NCBI RefSeq assembly: GCF_000373985.1
Contig: NZ_KB893101.1
Location: forward strand, 44,796 to 108,795
DNA length: 64,000 nt
Origin: Desulfobacter curvatus DSM 3379
Lineage (GTDB): Bacteria > Desulfobacterota > Desulfobacteria > Desulfobacterales > Desulfobacteraceae
Direction of reading: 5' to 3'
Under the pieces are notes generated by a model, which did not search any database, had not been told where the DNA came from, and saw nothing but the letters and a program-made list of their open reading frames with translations. The first letter of the stretch is position 1. The number at the start of each line of letters is the position of its first letter. The translations under genes were made by a program, and so were the position numbers. Positions 46,901 to 54,935 of this stretch are shown one piece after another.

Positions 46901-48105
46901 TATGCCTGGCGAAAAAACAGATGGTCAATAAAATCCTGGGCCACCTCAATGGTGGCGGGATTGCCGGGGCGAAGCCTGCGATAAATATCCATTAAGGCTT
47001 CTTCCTTGGTTTCAATCTTGTCTGAAATCAGGGTCTTACGCATGCAATCTGAACTGCGGGGATCTACATAAAGAATTTCAAAGGTATCAATATCCTTTTC
47101 CTCAAGCAATTCAAACGTATCCTCTGCAATGGCATCTCCGGCTTTAAACAAAGGAGCCGGATCATCGCTTGCCAGAAAAAAATTGCCAGCAAACGCTTTA
47201 CCAATGAGTTCATCTTCAGAAATGGGGATAAAGTCTAACTTTTCATCGGCAAGTTGTTTTAAGGCGCGTTTGGTAAAAATCCGCCCGGCCTTGACCACGA
47301 CATCGCCGGTTTCAGGAGATTTTATATCATAACCAGCCCGTTGGCGGACCAAATTTTCAGGAATGAATTCTCTGAAATAAGAACCGTTTTTACGTACAAT
47401 TTTTTCTTTGGTGTAAAAAAAATCAAGAATATCCTCCCCGGTGTAACCAAATGCTTTAAAAAGAATGGAAACAGGAAATTTACGTCGGCGGTCAATACGG
47501 ATATAGACAATATCCTTGGCGTCAATTTCCATATCAATCCAGGAACCACGCACCGGAATGATCCGGGCATTATAGATAATCTTACCCGAAGAATAATTTT
47601 TTCCTTTGTCATGATCAAAGAATACACCTGACGACCGGTGAAGCTGGGAGACAACTGCACGTTCAGTACCGTTGATGATAAAGGTTCCCCTTGGTGTCAT
47701 CAAAGGAATGGTACCAAAATAGATTTCCTGTTCTTTTATATCACGGATAGTTGACACACCGGTATCTTTGTCATGGTCATAGACGACAAGCCGAACCCTG
47801 ATATTGACCGGGATGTCATAGGTCATCCCGCGACTGATACACTCCTGCATAGAGTGCTTGGTCTCCCCAAAGGAATAAGAAACATATTCAAGGGAAGACG
47901 TATCGGTAAAATCCTTGATGGGAAATACGGATTTAAAAACCGAATGCAACCCCTTTTCTTCTCTATCCTGGGGTGAAACATCCCTTTGAAGAAAACCTTC
48001 AAAGGATTCTCTTTGCATCCCGATGAGATCCGGGATGTCTATTATTTTACGTTTACCGCCAAACTCTTTTCTAACACGCTTGTTCGTCAAAAGACTTCCG
48101 GCCAT
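43975..48105 (-). CDS. rpoB: RNA polymerase beta subunit
   Basis: The protein has 1376 residues from the ATG at 48105, which has GGGAG in front; the open frame extends 28 codons further upstream without family support. The rifampicin region reads [15 protein letters not shown] and [12 protein letters not shown], the sensitive form. [15 protein letters not shown], the catalytic [11 protein letters not shown] and the C-terminal [20 protein letters not shown] (20 residues) are intact. It lies between rplL and rpoC. Confidence 0.97.
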   Translation of the reverse strand: MAGSLLTNKRVRKEFGGKRKIIDIPDLIGMQRESFEGFLQRDVSPQDREEKGLHSVFKSVFPIKDFTDTSSLEYVSYSFGETKHSMQECISRGMTYDIPVNIRVRLVVYDHDKDTGVSTIRDIKEQEIYFGTIPLMTPRGTFIINGTERAVVSQLHRSSGVFFDHDKGKNYSSGKIIYNARIIPVRGSWIDMEIDAKDIVYIRIDRRRKFPVSILFKAFGYTGEDILDFFYTKEKIVRKNGSYFREFIPENLVRQRAGYDIKSPETGDVVVKAGRIFTKRALKQLADEKLDFIPISEDELIGKAFAGNFFLASDDPAPLFKAGDAIAEDTFELLEEKDIDTFEILYVDPRSSDCMRKTLISDKIETKEEALMDIYRRLRPGNPATIEVAQDFIDHLFFRQAYYDLSKVGRLKMNHRLGVNTKIDVKTLRKEDVLLTAATLIELKDTQGQVDDIDHLGNRRVRAVGELLENHYRIGLVRMERAIKEKMSMQEVDAMMPHDLINPKPVSAVVREFFGTSQLSQFMDQTNPLSETTHKRRLSALGPGGLTRERAGFEVRDVHPSHYGRICPIETPEGPNIGLIVSLCTYARVNDFGFIETPFRIVNEGNASKTIQHLSAFEEKEHPIAQANAVLDADGNFVNSTVSARVAGEFEMVAPEEIKFMDVSPNQLVSVSASLIPFLENDDANRALMGSNMQRQAVPLIRSEAPLVGTGMEAVVARDSGVTIVAECDGVVVDVDSKRIVVKNDDSDDPKFNKAVSIYNCTKFVRSNQNTCFNHRPIMKKGERVKKGQVIADGPSTELGELALGKNVTVAFMPWDGYNYEDSILVSERLVKDGVYTSVHVEEFEVLARDTKLGKEEITRDIPNVGEDALKNLDDSGIIRLGAEVKPGDILVGKITPKGETQLSPEEKLLRAIFGEKAGDVKDTSLCVPPGVHGKVIDAKVFSRRGLPKDDRTRQIEDEEIERFEKDRDDEIKIISDVGREKVESVLDGHALFNDLERNGKVLVKAGTKVVPGIFEKIPVSVLVNVTVEDAVLTEKVQVILEQAQGQIKKAREHFNRQVSRFEKGDDLPPGVLKLIKISVAMLRVLSVGDKMAGRHGNKGVVSRILRVEDLPYFADGRPVDMVLNPLGVPSRMNVGQILEIHLGRAAYALGQQIEDMLEEKRLGELRDKAKQIFSLTRKQKEGLVDDAIVRDIDAMDDEQFMEFVSLYKNGVHTATPVFDGATEEEIKELISMSGSDPSGQSILYDGRTGRPFDKPVTVGTMYMLKLHHLVDDKLHARSIGPYSLVTQQPLGGKAQFGGQRLGEMEVWAMEAYGAAHALQEFLTVKSDDMTGRTRMYEKIVKGQNVLEPGMPESFRVLIKELNALGLDMNLIEGSK

Positions 48106-48217
48106 GATATCTCCCGATGTGAGTTTTTCCAACTGTAAAAGCGGAGACACGACCCACTGGCCTTGCCCCCGCGTATAGTTTATGCACAAACTACTTGTGC
48201 TTATCAGCTATGCTAAA

Positions 48218-48610
48218 CTACTTTACAGACACCTGAGCACCGGCACCCTCGAGCTGTTCTTTGATTTTGTCTGCCTCGTCTTTGGCAATACCTTCTTTTA
48301 CAGCTTTGGGAGCTTCTTCAACAAGTGCCTTGGCTTCTTTCAGCCCAAGACCGGTGATCGCACGAACTTCCTTGATTACATTAATTTTCTTGTCACCGGC
48401 AGCTTCAAGGATAACGTCAAATTCTGTCTTTTCTTCTGCTGCAGCACCCCCGGCATCACCACCTGCAGGCATGGCGCCTGCAGCAAAGGCAACAGGTGCA
48501 GCTGCGGATACACCAAATTTGTCTTCAAGTTCCTTAATCAGTTCGGAAAGCTCCAGAACACTCATATTTGAAATAAATTCAATTACATCATCTTTTGTAA
48601 TATCAGCCAT
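48218..48610 (-). CDS. rplL: 50S ribosomal protein L7/L12
   Basis: L12 forms the flexible stalk that recruits translation GTPases. The 130-residue protein has the N-terminal dimer domain, an Ala/Gly-rich hinge (about 40-60) and the C-terminal domain with [20 protein letters not shown] (20 residues) and [15 protein letters not shown]. It lies between rplJ and rpoB. Confidence 0.98.
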   Translation of the reverse strand: MADITKDDVIEFISNMSVLELSELIKELEDKFGVSAAAPVAFAAGAMPAGGDAGGAAAEEKTEFDVILEAAGDKKINVIKEVRAITGLGLKEAKALVEEAPKAVKEGIAKDEADKIKEQLEGAGAQVSVK

Positions 48611-48676
48611 TTTAATCTCCTGAAATACGAATACCTGAATCGTACTTATAAATTTAAAGTTTTGGTTTATTTTAAG

Positions 48677-49201
48677 TTACGCTGCGTCTTTTTGATCTTT
48701 AACAGCATTAAGCACATTGAGAAAAGATCTTGGAACACCGGCCAGCACGTTGACAAGATTCGTGGGAACGGCATTAAGTGTACATACCAGCTTAGCCAAC
48801 AACTCTTCTTTAGATGGCATCTTGGCAAGCTGCTTGACATCTTCTTCGCTTAAAAATTTTCCGTCAAGGGACGCTCCCTTGAGCTGCATTTTCTCATTGG
48901 TTTTCAGAAATTCTGATAAGACCTTGGCAGGTGCCACAGGATCATCCTTGGAAAGGATAATCGCATTCGGTCCTTTAAAAAGATCAATCAATACCTCCGA
49001 GCCGGTTCCTTTAGCGGCCAATCTCATCAAGGTATTTTTTACGACTGCCATTTGAGCGCCAGCTTCCCGTAGTTTTGCACGAAGTTCAGTCACCTGGGAC
49101 ACAGTCAGTCCCTTGTAGTCAACCAGAAAAGAAATCTCTGCATCGCCGAGATCCTTTGCAAGTTTTTCTACCAGTTCTTTTTTCTGGGAAATATTCAGCA
49201 T
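48677..49201 (-). CDS. rplJ: 50S ribosomal protein L10
   Basis: L10 anchors the L12 dimers and usually represses its own mRNA through the rplJ leader. The 174-residue protein starts MLNISQKKELVEKLAKDL and keeps FLVDYKGLTVSQVTELR and VVKNTLMRLA. The ribosome-binding site is an almost perfect AAGGAGGT. A 179-nt gap with leader-like structure separates it from rplA. Confidence 0.97.
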   Translation of the reverse strand: MLNISQKKELVEKLAKDLGDAEISFLVDYKGLTVSQVTELRAKLREAGAQMAVVKNTLMRLAAKGTGSEVLIDLFKGPNAIILSKDDPVAPAKVLSEFLKTNEKMQLKGASLDGKFLSEEDVKQLAKMPSKEELLAKLVCTLNAVPTNLVNVLAGVPRSFLNVLNAVKDQKDAA

Positions 49202-49335
49202 TTTTTTACACCTCCTTCCATAAATAAATTAGTGTCGAAGGTGCCAACGAAACCAAAACAAAATTCATTTTCTGTCTCGGCAGGCCGGCAAATCCGATTA
49301 TGCATATACTATGCACCTACTGTCTAGGACAGGTT
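49202..49335 (-). promoter_or_regulatory. rplJ (L10) leader region
   Basis: The long untranslated region before rplJ contains CCTAGACAGTAGGTGCAT and CCTGCCGAGACAG, sequence blocks of the kind found in proteobacterial L10(L12)4-binding leaders, and ends in a strong ribosome-binding site. Its role as the L10 autoregulatory leader is inferred from position and these blocks. Confidence 0.55.
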
Positions 49336-49340
49336 TAAAA

Positions 49341-49369
49341 CGTGTTTCGTTTAATTATAACGAAACACG
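49341..49369 (-). terminator. hairpin after rplA, attenuator or processing site
   Basis: CGTGTTTCGTT (49341-49351) and AACGAAACACG (49359-49369) form an 11-bp perfect stem with a 7-nt loop, followed on the minus strand by TTTTAAA. It could partly terminate transcription between rplKA and rplJL-rpoBC or serve as an RNase III site. Confidence 0.6.
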
Positions 49370-49380
49370 CTCATTATTTC

Positions 49381-50073
49381 TTATTTGATCAACAAAGGGT
49401 CCACTTTAATACCAGGCCCCATCGTTGAGGATACGCTGATGGATTTCAGATAGGTTCCTTTGCTCGCTGCAGGTTTGAGAGAAACAATTTTATCGAGAAA
49501 GACAGTTATATTTTCCAACAATTTTTCAGCGCCAAAGGATATTTTACCAACAGGAACATGAACAATACCGGCTTTTTCAACCCTAAAGTCGATTTTACCA
49601 GCTTTTACTTCGTTGATGGCTTTAGCAAGTTCGAAGGTTACGGTACCGGTTTTTGCATTGGGCATAAGCCCTCTGGGGCCAAGAACGCGTCCAAGCTTAC
49701 CGACCGTACCCATCATATCCGGCGTAGCAATCGCTTTATCAAAACCGAACCAACCGTCTTTGATTTTTTCAACGATCTCGTCTGTGGCAATGAAGTCTGC
49801 ACCTGCATCAAGGGCTTCTTGTTCTTTTTCCCCTTTGGCAAATACCAGGACTTTCACTTCTTTACCCAGTCCATTGGGCAGAACAACGGTTCCACGAACC
49901 ATCTGGTCTGCATGCCGCGGGTCTACCCCCAGCCTTACGGCGACATCAACCGTTTCGTCAAATTTTGCATAACTGGAAGATACAGCAATTTCCAGGGCAT
50001 CTTTGGGTCCATACTGAACCATTCTGTCCACTTTGCTCAGTGCTTCGTTATGTTTTTTACTCCGCTTAGGCAT
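49381..50073 (-). CDS. rplA: 50S ribosomal protein L1
   Basis: L1 forms the mobile stalk at the ribosomal E site and often represses the rplKA operon. From the ATG at 50073 the protein starts [17 protein letters not shown], the conserved family start, and has 230 residues. [21 protein letters not shown] is present (quoted: [14 protein letters not shown]), as is the RNA-binding segment [14 protein letters not shown] at 50082 would add three residues. Confidence 0.97.
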   Translation of the reverse strand: MPKRSKKHNEALSKVDRMVQYGPKDALEIAVSSSYAKFDETVDVAVRLGVDPRHADQMVRGTVVLPNGLGKEVKVLVFAKGEKEQEALDAGADFIATDEIVEKIKDGWFGFDKAIATPDMMGTVGKLGRVLGPRGLMPNAKTGTVTFELAKAINEVKAGKIDFRVEKAGIVHVPVGKISFGAEKLLENITVFLDKIVSLKPAASKGTYLKSISVSSTMGPGIKVDPLLIK

Positions 50074-50097
50074 TTTAATCACTCTTATACTTGAAAG

Positions 50098-50520
50098 TTA
50101 AACGACTTCTATTCCCATACTTCTGGCTGTGCCTTCAATAATTCTCACGGCAGCATCAATATCCGAGGCGTTCAAATCCGGTTTTTTGGTTTCTGCGATC
50201 GCAACGACCTGATCTCTTGTCACCTTGCCGACCTTATCACGATTCGGTTCTCCAGACCCCTTAGAAAGCTTGGCGGCAGCCAAAAGCAGTCTTGAAGCAG
50301 GCGGGGTCTTGGTTATGAAACTGAAAGACCTATCCTGATACACAGTGATAACAACTGGAATAATCTGCCCTGCATCATTAGCTGTTTTAGCGTTAAACGC
50401 TTTACAGAAGTCCATGATGTTGACACCGTGTTGCCCCAGAGCCGGACCAATGGGTGGGGACGGATTTGCCTTACCGGCTTCAACTTGAAGCTTAATTTGT
50501 GTCATTACTTTTTTTGCCAT
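50098..50520 (-). CDS. rplK: 50S ribosomal protein L11
   Basis: L11 forms part of the GTPase-associated centre and is required for RelA activation. The 140-residue protein has [20 protein letters not shown] (20 residues), the [16 protein letters not shown] segment and a C-terminal [11 protein letters not shown]. It lies between nusG and rplA. Confidence 0.98.
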   Translation of the reverse strand: MAKKVMTQIKLQVEAGKANPSPPIGPALGQHGVNIMDFCKAFNAKTANDAGQIIPVVITVYQDRSFSFITKTPPASRLLLAAAKLSKGSGEPNRDKVGKVTRDQVVAIAETKKPDLNASDIDAAVRIIEGTARSMGIEVV

Positions 50521-50555
50521 TTTATTACTCCTGAAACTCTTTATTTACAACCCGA

Positions 50556-51086
50556 CTAAATCTTGGTTACCTGTATAAAATTCAATTCGACTGGAGTAGC
50601 TCGCCCGAAAATGCTGACCAGCACTTTCACCTTTTCCTTATCTGGAGACACCTCTTCAATGGTTCCGTTGAAATTGGAAAAAGGCCCATCAACGACCCGC
50701 ACATCATCGCCCGGTTCAAAATAATATTTGGGCTGGGGCTTCTCCTTACCCTGCTCCATCTTTTCAATAATGCTTTGGGCTTCCCTGTCGGTTATGGGAG
50801 CAGGTTTATTTTTCCCACCAAGAAAACCGGTAACCTTAGCAGTGGAACTTACAATATGCCACGTCTCATTATCCAAATGCATGCGCACAAGAATGTATCC
50901 AGGATAAAACTTTCGAGAAGACTGCCTTTTTTTCCCATCCACCAGCTCAACAACATTTTCGGACGGAATCAGAATGTCTCCGAATTTTTCCGGATGTTTC
51001 GATCCCTGGATTTTTTCTTCCAGGGCAAGCTTCACCTTTTGCTCATGACCGGAATAAACGTGGACGACATACCATTTTAAAGACAT
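50556..51086 (-). CDS. nusG: transcription termination/antitermination factor NusG
   Basis: NusG binds the beta' clamp helices, keeps RNA polymerase processive and couples it to ribosomes or Rho through its KOW domain. The 176-residue protein starts [19 protein letters not shown] and has [19 protein letters not shown] (19 residues) and the C-terminal KOW segment [20 protein letters not shown] (20 residues). The ATG at 51086 has GGGAAA before it. A further upstream ATG at 51116 adds 10 residues without family support. Confidence 0.97.
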   Translation of the reverse strand: MSLKWYVVHVYSGHEQKVKLALEEKIQGSKHPEKFGDILIPSENVVELVDGKKRQSSRKFYPGYILVRMHLDNETWHIVSSTAKVTGFLGGKNKPAPITDREAQSIIEKMEQGKEKPQPKYYFEPGDDVRVVDGPFSNFNGTIEEVSPDKEKVKVLVSIFGRATPVELNFIQVTKI

Positions 51087-51102
51087 TTTATTTCCCTTAG
51101 CC

Positions 51103-51459
51103 TCAAGTAAGGACAACCTGAACTAGCTTGGACAGACTGTAATCAAAAATCCCCAGAAAAACAGCAACAATGAATACAAAAACAATGACCACGACTGTAG
51201 TTCCGGTCGTTTGTTTCCGGGTCGGCCAGACAACTTTTTTCAACTCGACTTTTACTTCCCGAAAGAACTCTGTTGTCCTTGTAAAAAAATTATTACCAAC
51301 CCCAGGCTGCGCTACCGATTTTTCAGATTTAGAAACAGGTGATGATTGCAGCGGCTTACCCGCAACAGTCGATTTCACAGCGGCACCAGACCCACTATCA
51401 GTTTCGGCAACCCGTTTTCGTTTTTCGCTTTGAGGCTTTTTTTTCTGTAATCTCGACAT
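51103..51459 (-). CDS. secE: protein translocase subunit SecE
   Basis: SecE clamps the SecY channel. The 118-residue protein has a disordered basic N-terminus of about 60 residues, then the conserved amphipathic segment FFREVKVELKKVVWPTRKQT (20 residues) and a single membrane helix (TTVVVIVFVFIVAVFLGIFD). The long N-terminal tail is not conserved. It lies between tRNA-Trp and nusG, as in most bacteria. Confidence 0.95.
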   Translation of the reverse strand: MSRLQKKKPQSEKRKRVAETDSGSGAAVKSTVAGKPLQSSPVSKSEKSVAQPGVGNNFFTRTTEFFREVKVELKKVVWPTRKQTTGTTVVVIVFVFIVAVFLGIFDYSLSKLVQVVLT

Positions 51460-51479
51460 ATCCCACCGATAATTTACCC

Positions 51480-51506
51480 CCTGGCCGACATTAAATATCG
51501 GCCAGG
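51480..51506 (-). promoter_or_regulatory. processing-type hairpin between tRNA-Trp and secE
   Basis: CCTGGCCGA (51480-51488) pairs perfectly with TCGGCCAGG (51498-51506). No T run follows on the minus strand, so it is more likely an RNA-processing or stability element separating tRNA-Trp from the secE message than a terminator. Confidence 0.5.
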
Positions 51507-51520
51507 AGGCTATAAAAAAG

Positions 51521-51597
51521 TGGCAGGTCAGGAGGGAGTCGAACCCCCAACAGCCGGATTTGGAGTCCGGAGCTCTGCCAATTGGAGCTACTGACCT
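51521..51597 (-). tRNA. tRNA-Trp (CCA)
   Basis: The cloverleaf has acceptor AGGTCAG/CTGACCT, an anticodon loop CTCCAAA giving anticodon CCA, a GGTTCGACTCC T arm and an encoded 3' CCA. It lies between rpmG and secE, the common position for trpT. Confidence 0.96.
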
Positions 51598-51607
51598 GCA
51601 TGGTAAA

Positions 51608-51766
51608 CTATTTTATTTTTGTTTCTTTGTGGACGAGATGTTTATTACAGAATTTGCAATATTTTTTAAATTCAATCTTGTCCGGAGTTTTGCGTTTATT
51701 TTTGGTCGTTGTATAATTTTTTCTCTTGCATTCAGTACAGGCAAGAGCAATGAGCACTCTGTCCAC
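51608..51766 (-). CDS. rpmG: 50S ribosomal protein L33 (zinc-binding form)
   Basis: This 52-residue gene was found by translating the gap between tRNA-Trp and tRNA-Thr. From a GTG start with AAGGGG in front it reads [20 protein letters not shown] (20 residues) and continues with [19 protein letters not shown]. Two CxxC pairs give the zinc-binding C+ form. The length and position before secE-nusG are typical. It is slightly longer than usual at the N-terminus. Confidence 0.95.
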   Translation of the reverse strand: MDRVLIALACTECKRKNYTTTKNKRKTPDKIEFKKYCKFCNKHLVHKETKIK

Positions 51767-51870
51767 TTTTAACCCCTTGACGTTTATTTTTAATATTGCT
51801 TACATCGCCAGCTATTTATACCGACAAATGACTTCTCATTAATACCGGCTTAAATCTTTATAGCACAACT

Positions 51871-51947
51871 TGGAGCCCATGACCAGAATCGAACTGGTGA
51901 ACCTCTTCCTTACCAAGGAAGCGCTCTACCGACTGAGCTACATGGGC
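51871..51947 (-). tRNA. tRNA-Thr (GGU)
   Basis: The cloverleaf has acceptor GCCCATG/CATGGGC, anticodon loop TTGGTAA with anticodon GGT, a GGTTCACCAGTTCGATTCTG variable and T region, and an encoded CCA. It is the fourth tRNA of the cluster in transcription order. Confidence 0.96.
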
Positions 51948-51991
51948 TTGAAGCACTATACAATCTAAGCCAGCATACAGGAGACTACGAA

Positions 51992-52067
51992 TGGAGCGGG
52001 AGACGAGGCTCGAACTCGCGACATTCAGCTTGGAAGGCTGAAGCTCTACCAACTGAGCTACTCCCGC
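51992..52067 (-). tRNA. tRNA-Gly (UCC)
   Basis: The acceptor is GCGGGAG/CTCCCGC, the anticodon loop CTTCCAA gives TCC, and a 3' CCA is encoded. It is the third tRNA of the cluster. Confidence 0.96.
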
Positions 52068-52151
52068 TTATGATAAGACCAAATTAAGTCAATCAACCAA
52101 ACCGACCATGTAGTCCCAACAATCCAATATGCAGATCTCCTACACTTGCTT

Positions 52152-52236
52152 TGGTGGTGGGGGGAGGATTTGAACCTCCGAAGGCTGAGCCGTCAGATTT
52201 ACAGTCTGATCCCTTTGACCACTCGGGAACCCCACC
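52152..52236 (-). tRNA. tRNA-Tyr (GUA)
   Basis: This is a class II tRNA of 85 nt with a long variable arm. The acceptor is GGTGGGG/CCCCACC, the anticodon loop CTGTAAA gives GTA, and CCA is encoded. It is the second tRNA of the cluster. Confidence 0.96.
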
Positions 52237-52246
52237 TAAGCTATTC

Positions 52247-52322
52247 TGGAGCCGATACCCCGAATCGAACGGAGGACATTCTCATTACAAGTGAGATGCT
52301 CTACCAACTGAGCTATATCGGC
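52247..52322 (-). tRNA. tRNA-Thr (UGU)
   Basis: The acceptor is GCCGATA/TATCGGC, the anticodon loop CTTGTAA gives TGT, and CCA is encoded. It is first in the Thr-Tyr-Gly-Thr order, which matches the thrU-tyrU-glyT-thrT cluster of enterobacteria. Confidence 0.96.
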
Positions 52323-52364
52323 TTACTTTAAGCTACACAACTTCCGTAGCAAAAAGACCGGGTA

Positions 52365-52393
52365 AAGATAGCAGAACATTTTTGATATGGCAA
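52365..52393 (-). promoter_or_regulatory. promoter of the tRNA-rpmG-secE-nusG operon
   Basis: On the minus strand TTGCCA (52388-52393) and TATCTT (52365-52370) are 17 nt apart. The -10 element ends 42 nt before tRNA-Thr(UGU), and an AT-rich tract lies upstream, as in stable-RNA promoters. Confidence 0.6.
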
Positions 52394-52591
52394 GCACTTT
52401 TTCATAAAAAACATATTTTTTTTCCGACATAAAAAAACAAGCACTTAAAAAATGGAAAATTATAACTTTTGCGCGATACAACTGTCTCTAAAATTTATAA
52501 AAACATTATTGAACCTCAATAAAAACAACCGTTCCACGATATTTTTTCATTGACATTCCACGCGATCTTCATTACACAGACTAAATGTTCC
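52394..52591. other. AT-rich gap upstream of the tRNA operon
   Basis: Between the tRNA promoter and repeat copy D the sequence is AT-rich with many A and T runs. It could act as an UP element for the tRNA promoter. No reading frame, tRNA or repeat copy is visible. Confidence 0.45.
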
Positions 52592-52701
52592 AATAACAGC
52601 TATACGCTGACTTGGTCTATCGATACATAAGGTTCTATTCACAACTAACCATGATAATTATTTAGTAATTTAGCAAATTAATTTTTTAAAATTTTCATAT
52701 A
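52592..52701 (+). repeat. two-hairpin intergenic repeat, copy D (degenerate)
   Basis: A decayed copy: AATAACAGC, GCTGACTTGGTCTATCGATAC, here given as GCTGACTTGGTC and TATCGATAC, then TTCACAACTAA and a final TTTTCATATA. The CCAGG arm and the GAAAG arm are lost. It is directly followed by copy E. Confidence 0.55.
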
Positions 52702-52790
52702 GTAGCAGCCGCGGACTGACCTGGTTTTTCACCGTGGCTCAACAACTAAAGCTGAAAGATCTGTGTTTAGTTATATAGACTTTCTTTCTT
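52702..52790 (+). repeat. two-hairpin intergenic repeat, copy E
   Basis: Keeps GCAGCC, GGACTGACCTGG, CAACAACTAA and hairpin 2 with GAAAG (52754-52758), TCT, AGA and CTTTC (52780-52784). It forms a tandem pair with copy D, 32 nt before the lytic transglycosylase start, paralleling copies A and B before tag. Confidence 0.65.
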
Positions 52791-52822
52791 AATTAGAGAA
52801 CAGTTAGTGGTAAGGAGACAAC

Positions 52823-54541
52823 GTGGATACTCGCAAACTGGCCGCATTTATTTTTGCCTTATTTCTGATTACCGGCTGCCGGCAATCCCATTTGTCGGCC
52901 AATAGACCATTAACAGATCAGACGATTAAGGCGCCTGATCCCCAGGGCCAATGTATTCTTCAGCCCGAAACAAAAAACCGGGACAAAAACCCGGGTTCTG
53001 ATCAAGGAAAAATAGACCAAGCCCTTGAACTTTGCGGTGTGGCACAAAGCTACTGGGAAGAAGGTAACCTTGAAGACGCGTTATCAAGCCTTGATGAAGC
53101 CTATGCCCTGATGCTCGAAATTGATACGGCTGACAATTCCGAGGTGGATCAACAAAAAGAGGATATTCGTTATCTTATTTCCAAACGTATTCTCGAAATT
53201 TATGCCTCCCGCCAGATTGTTGTAACCGGTCATCATGACGCCATCCCAATCACTTTGAACGATCATGTTAATGCTGAAATTAAACGCTTGACCGGCCCCG
53301 AACGTAAATTTTTTACCCGGTCACTTAACCGCTCCTGCCGTTACCGTCCGTTTATTGTTCAGGAGCTTAAAAAATCCGGATTACCCGAAGAGATTTCCTG
53401 GCTTCCTCTAATTGAAAGCGGATTTAATGCTAGGGCGTTATCTCCTGCAAGGGCGCTTGGCCTGTGGCAGTTCATACCGTCAACCGGCAATAAATTTGGG
53501 TTAAGCCGCAATCATTATATAGATGAACGCATGGATCCTGAAAAAGCCACCCGGGCCGCCATTGATTATCTCAAGGAACTGCACAATCTGTTCGGGGACT
53601 GGACCACTGCCATAGCAGCTTACAATTGTGGTGAATACCGTGTACTCAAAACAATTCGCAGACAAAAACTCAATTACCTGGATAATTTCTGGGATCTATA
53701 TCAGAACCTCCCCAGGGAAACAGCGAGGTATGTACCAAGATTTCTGGCCACGGTTCATATTGTCAAAAACCTGGAAAAATATAATATTGTTATAGACAAG
53801 CCCCTGGAGCCGCTTGAATATAAACCCTTTGACGTAAAAAAACAGGTCCGTTTAAGTGAAATTGCAAAAGCAATCAATGTAGATACAGACACGCTCGTTT
53901 CGCTTAATCCGGAGCTGCGTCATGAAGTTCTGCCTCCTGAAGCCTATACAATTAAGGTCCCGGTGGATCATGCAGCGCAGTTTATGGCCAGAATAGATGC
54001 CATTAAAACAACTTACCGCCAGCCCCCCCAGTATACTTATTACCGCGTGCGAAAGGGAGATACCTTATCAGGCATAGCCGGTAAATTTAGAACCTCCGTA
54101 AATGCCATTGCCAGGTGCAATAAAATTTCAAAAAAAAGCTGCATTGCTATTGGCAAGGTATTGAAAATTCCAGGATCAGGCAAGGCCAGCGCAAAGACAG
54201 CCACAGCCTCAAGCGCCTACAACAAATCGAAAGAAATAACTTATACTGTGCGCAGAGGCGACAACCTATGGCTGATTGCCAAAAAATTTTCTACGACCAC
54301 TAAGCGAATTAAAGCGCTCAACAAATTATCAGGAACCAGGCTAAGCATTGGTCAGCGCTTGACAATTGTCTCCGGCGATAAAGGGAACAGTGAAAAATTC
54401 TCAAAATACAAAGTAAAATCCGGAGACAGTCCTGTGGGCATTGCAAGAAGACACAATATGAGTCTTGACCGTCTACTGTCGTTAAATCACTTGAGTAAAA
54501 GAAGCAAAATTTATCCCGGCCAAAACCTGCTTGTGGAGTAA
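52823..54541 (+). CDS. MltD-like membrane-bound lytic transglycosylase with LysM repeats
   Basis: The enzyme cleaves peptidoglycan glycan strands. The 572-residue lipoprotein starts at a GTG with GGAG in front. The lipobox is LITGC (Cys19). An N-terminal helical region with a Glu-rich repeat is followed by the SLT domain (about 170-310), with catalytic Glu in PLIESGFNARALSPARALGL (20 residues) and AIAAYNCGEYRV. Three clear LysM repeats (starts near YRVRKGDTLSGIA, YTVRRGDNLWLIA, YKVKSGDSPVGIA) and a weaker one before them bind peptidoglycan. It is monocistronic. Confidence 0.92.
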   Translation: MDTRKLAAFIFALFLITGCRQSHLSANRPLTDQTIKAPDPQGQCILQPETKNRDKNPGSDQGKIDQALELCGVAQSYWEEGNLEDALSSLDEAYALMLEIDTADNSEVDQQKEDIRYLISKRILEIYASRQIVVTGHHDAIPITLNDHVNAEIKRLTGPERKFFTRSLNRSCRYRPFIVQELKKSGLPEEISWLPLIESGFNARALSPARALGLWQFIPSTGNKFGLSRNHYIDERMDPEKATRAAIDYLKELHNLFGDWTTAIAAYNCGEYRVLKTIRRQKLNYLDNFWDLYQNLPRETARYVPRFLATVHIVKNLEKYNIVIDKPLEPLEYKPFDVKKQVRLSEIAKAINVDTDTLVSLNPELRHEVLPPEAYTIKVPVDHAAQFMARIDAIKTTYRQPPQYTYYRVRKGDTLSGIAGKFRTSVNAIARCNKISKKSCIAIGKVLKIPGSGKASAKTATASSAYNKSKEITYTVRRGDNLWLIAKKFSTTTKRIKALNKLSGTRLSIGQRLTIVSGDKGNSEKFSKYKVKSGDSPVGIARRHNMSLDRLLSLNHLSKRSKIYPGQNLLVE

Positions 54542-54792
54542 GGAGAGAGCCGCCATTTCCGCCAAGTGAGACGCCGCGCTTGATACATACCCTTCAAAGG
54601 AATGGTAAAGCGCATCCATGCCTGCGGCTACAGTCAATTCAGGGAGGCATTGTTATTGTCGTCTCCGGATCAATTTATCACTTGCTTTCATAATAATTTT
54701 GGAATATATCCAGATGTCCCATTGATTTGGAAGCTTGAGTATTGTCTAAAAGGCCAATTTATGATACTTATAGCCCGAATTGATAGACACGT

Positions 54793-54867
54793 GCCCCCGT
54801 AGCTCAGTGGATAGAGCATAGGATTCCTAATCCTTGAGCGCAGGTTCGATTCCTGCCGGGGGCACCA
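54793..54867 (+). tRNA. tRNA-Arg (CCU)
   Basis: The acceptor is GCCCCCG/CGGGGGC, the anticodon loop TTCCTAA gives CCT, the T arm is GCAGGTTCGATTCCTGC, and CCA is encoded. One mismatch (T-T) closes the anticodon stem. It is isolated, in front of the U32 peptidase-family gene. Confidence 0.94.
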
Positions 54868-54935
54868 TTATTTTAACGGACCTTAATCTTAACGGACCTT
54901 GGCTGTGTTGGCATCTTTGCCGCAACTGGGATATA

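Noticed and set aside
40000..48000. Numerous plus-strand open frames opposite rpoC and rpoB
   Set aside because: They mirror conserved codons of the real genes and show no independent support.
48106..48189. Upstream start for rpoB
   Set aside because: 28 extra residues have no family support and GGGAG precedes the internal ATG.
54602..54802. 66-residue open frame between mltD-like gene and tRNA-Arg
   Set aside because: It runs into tRNA-Arg, has no ribosome-binding site and no recognisable composition or motif; treated as non-coding.
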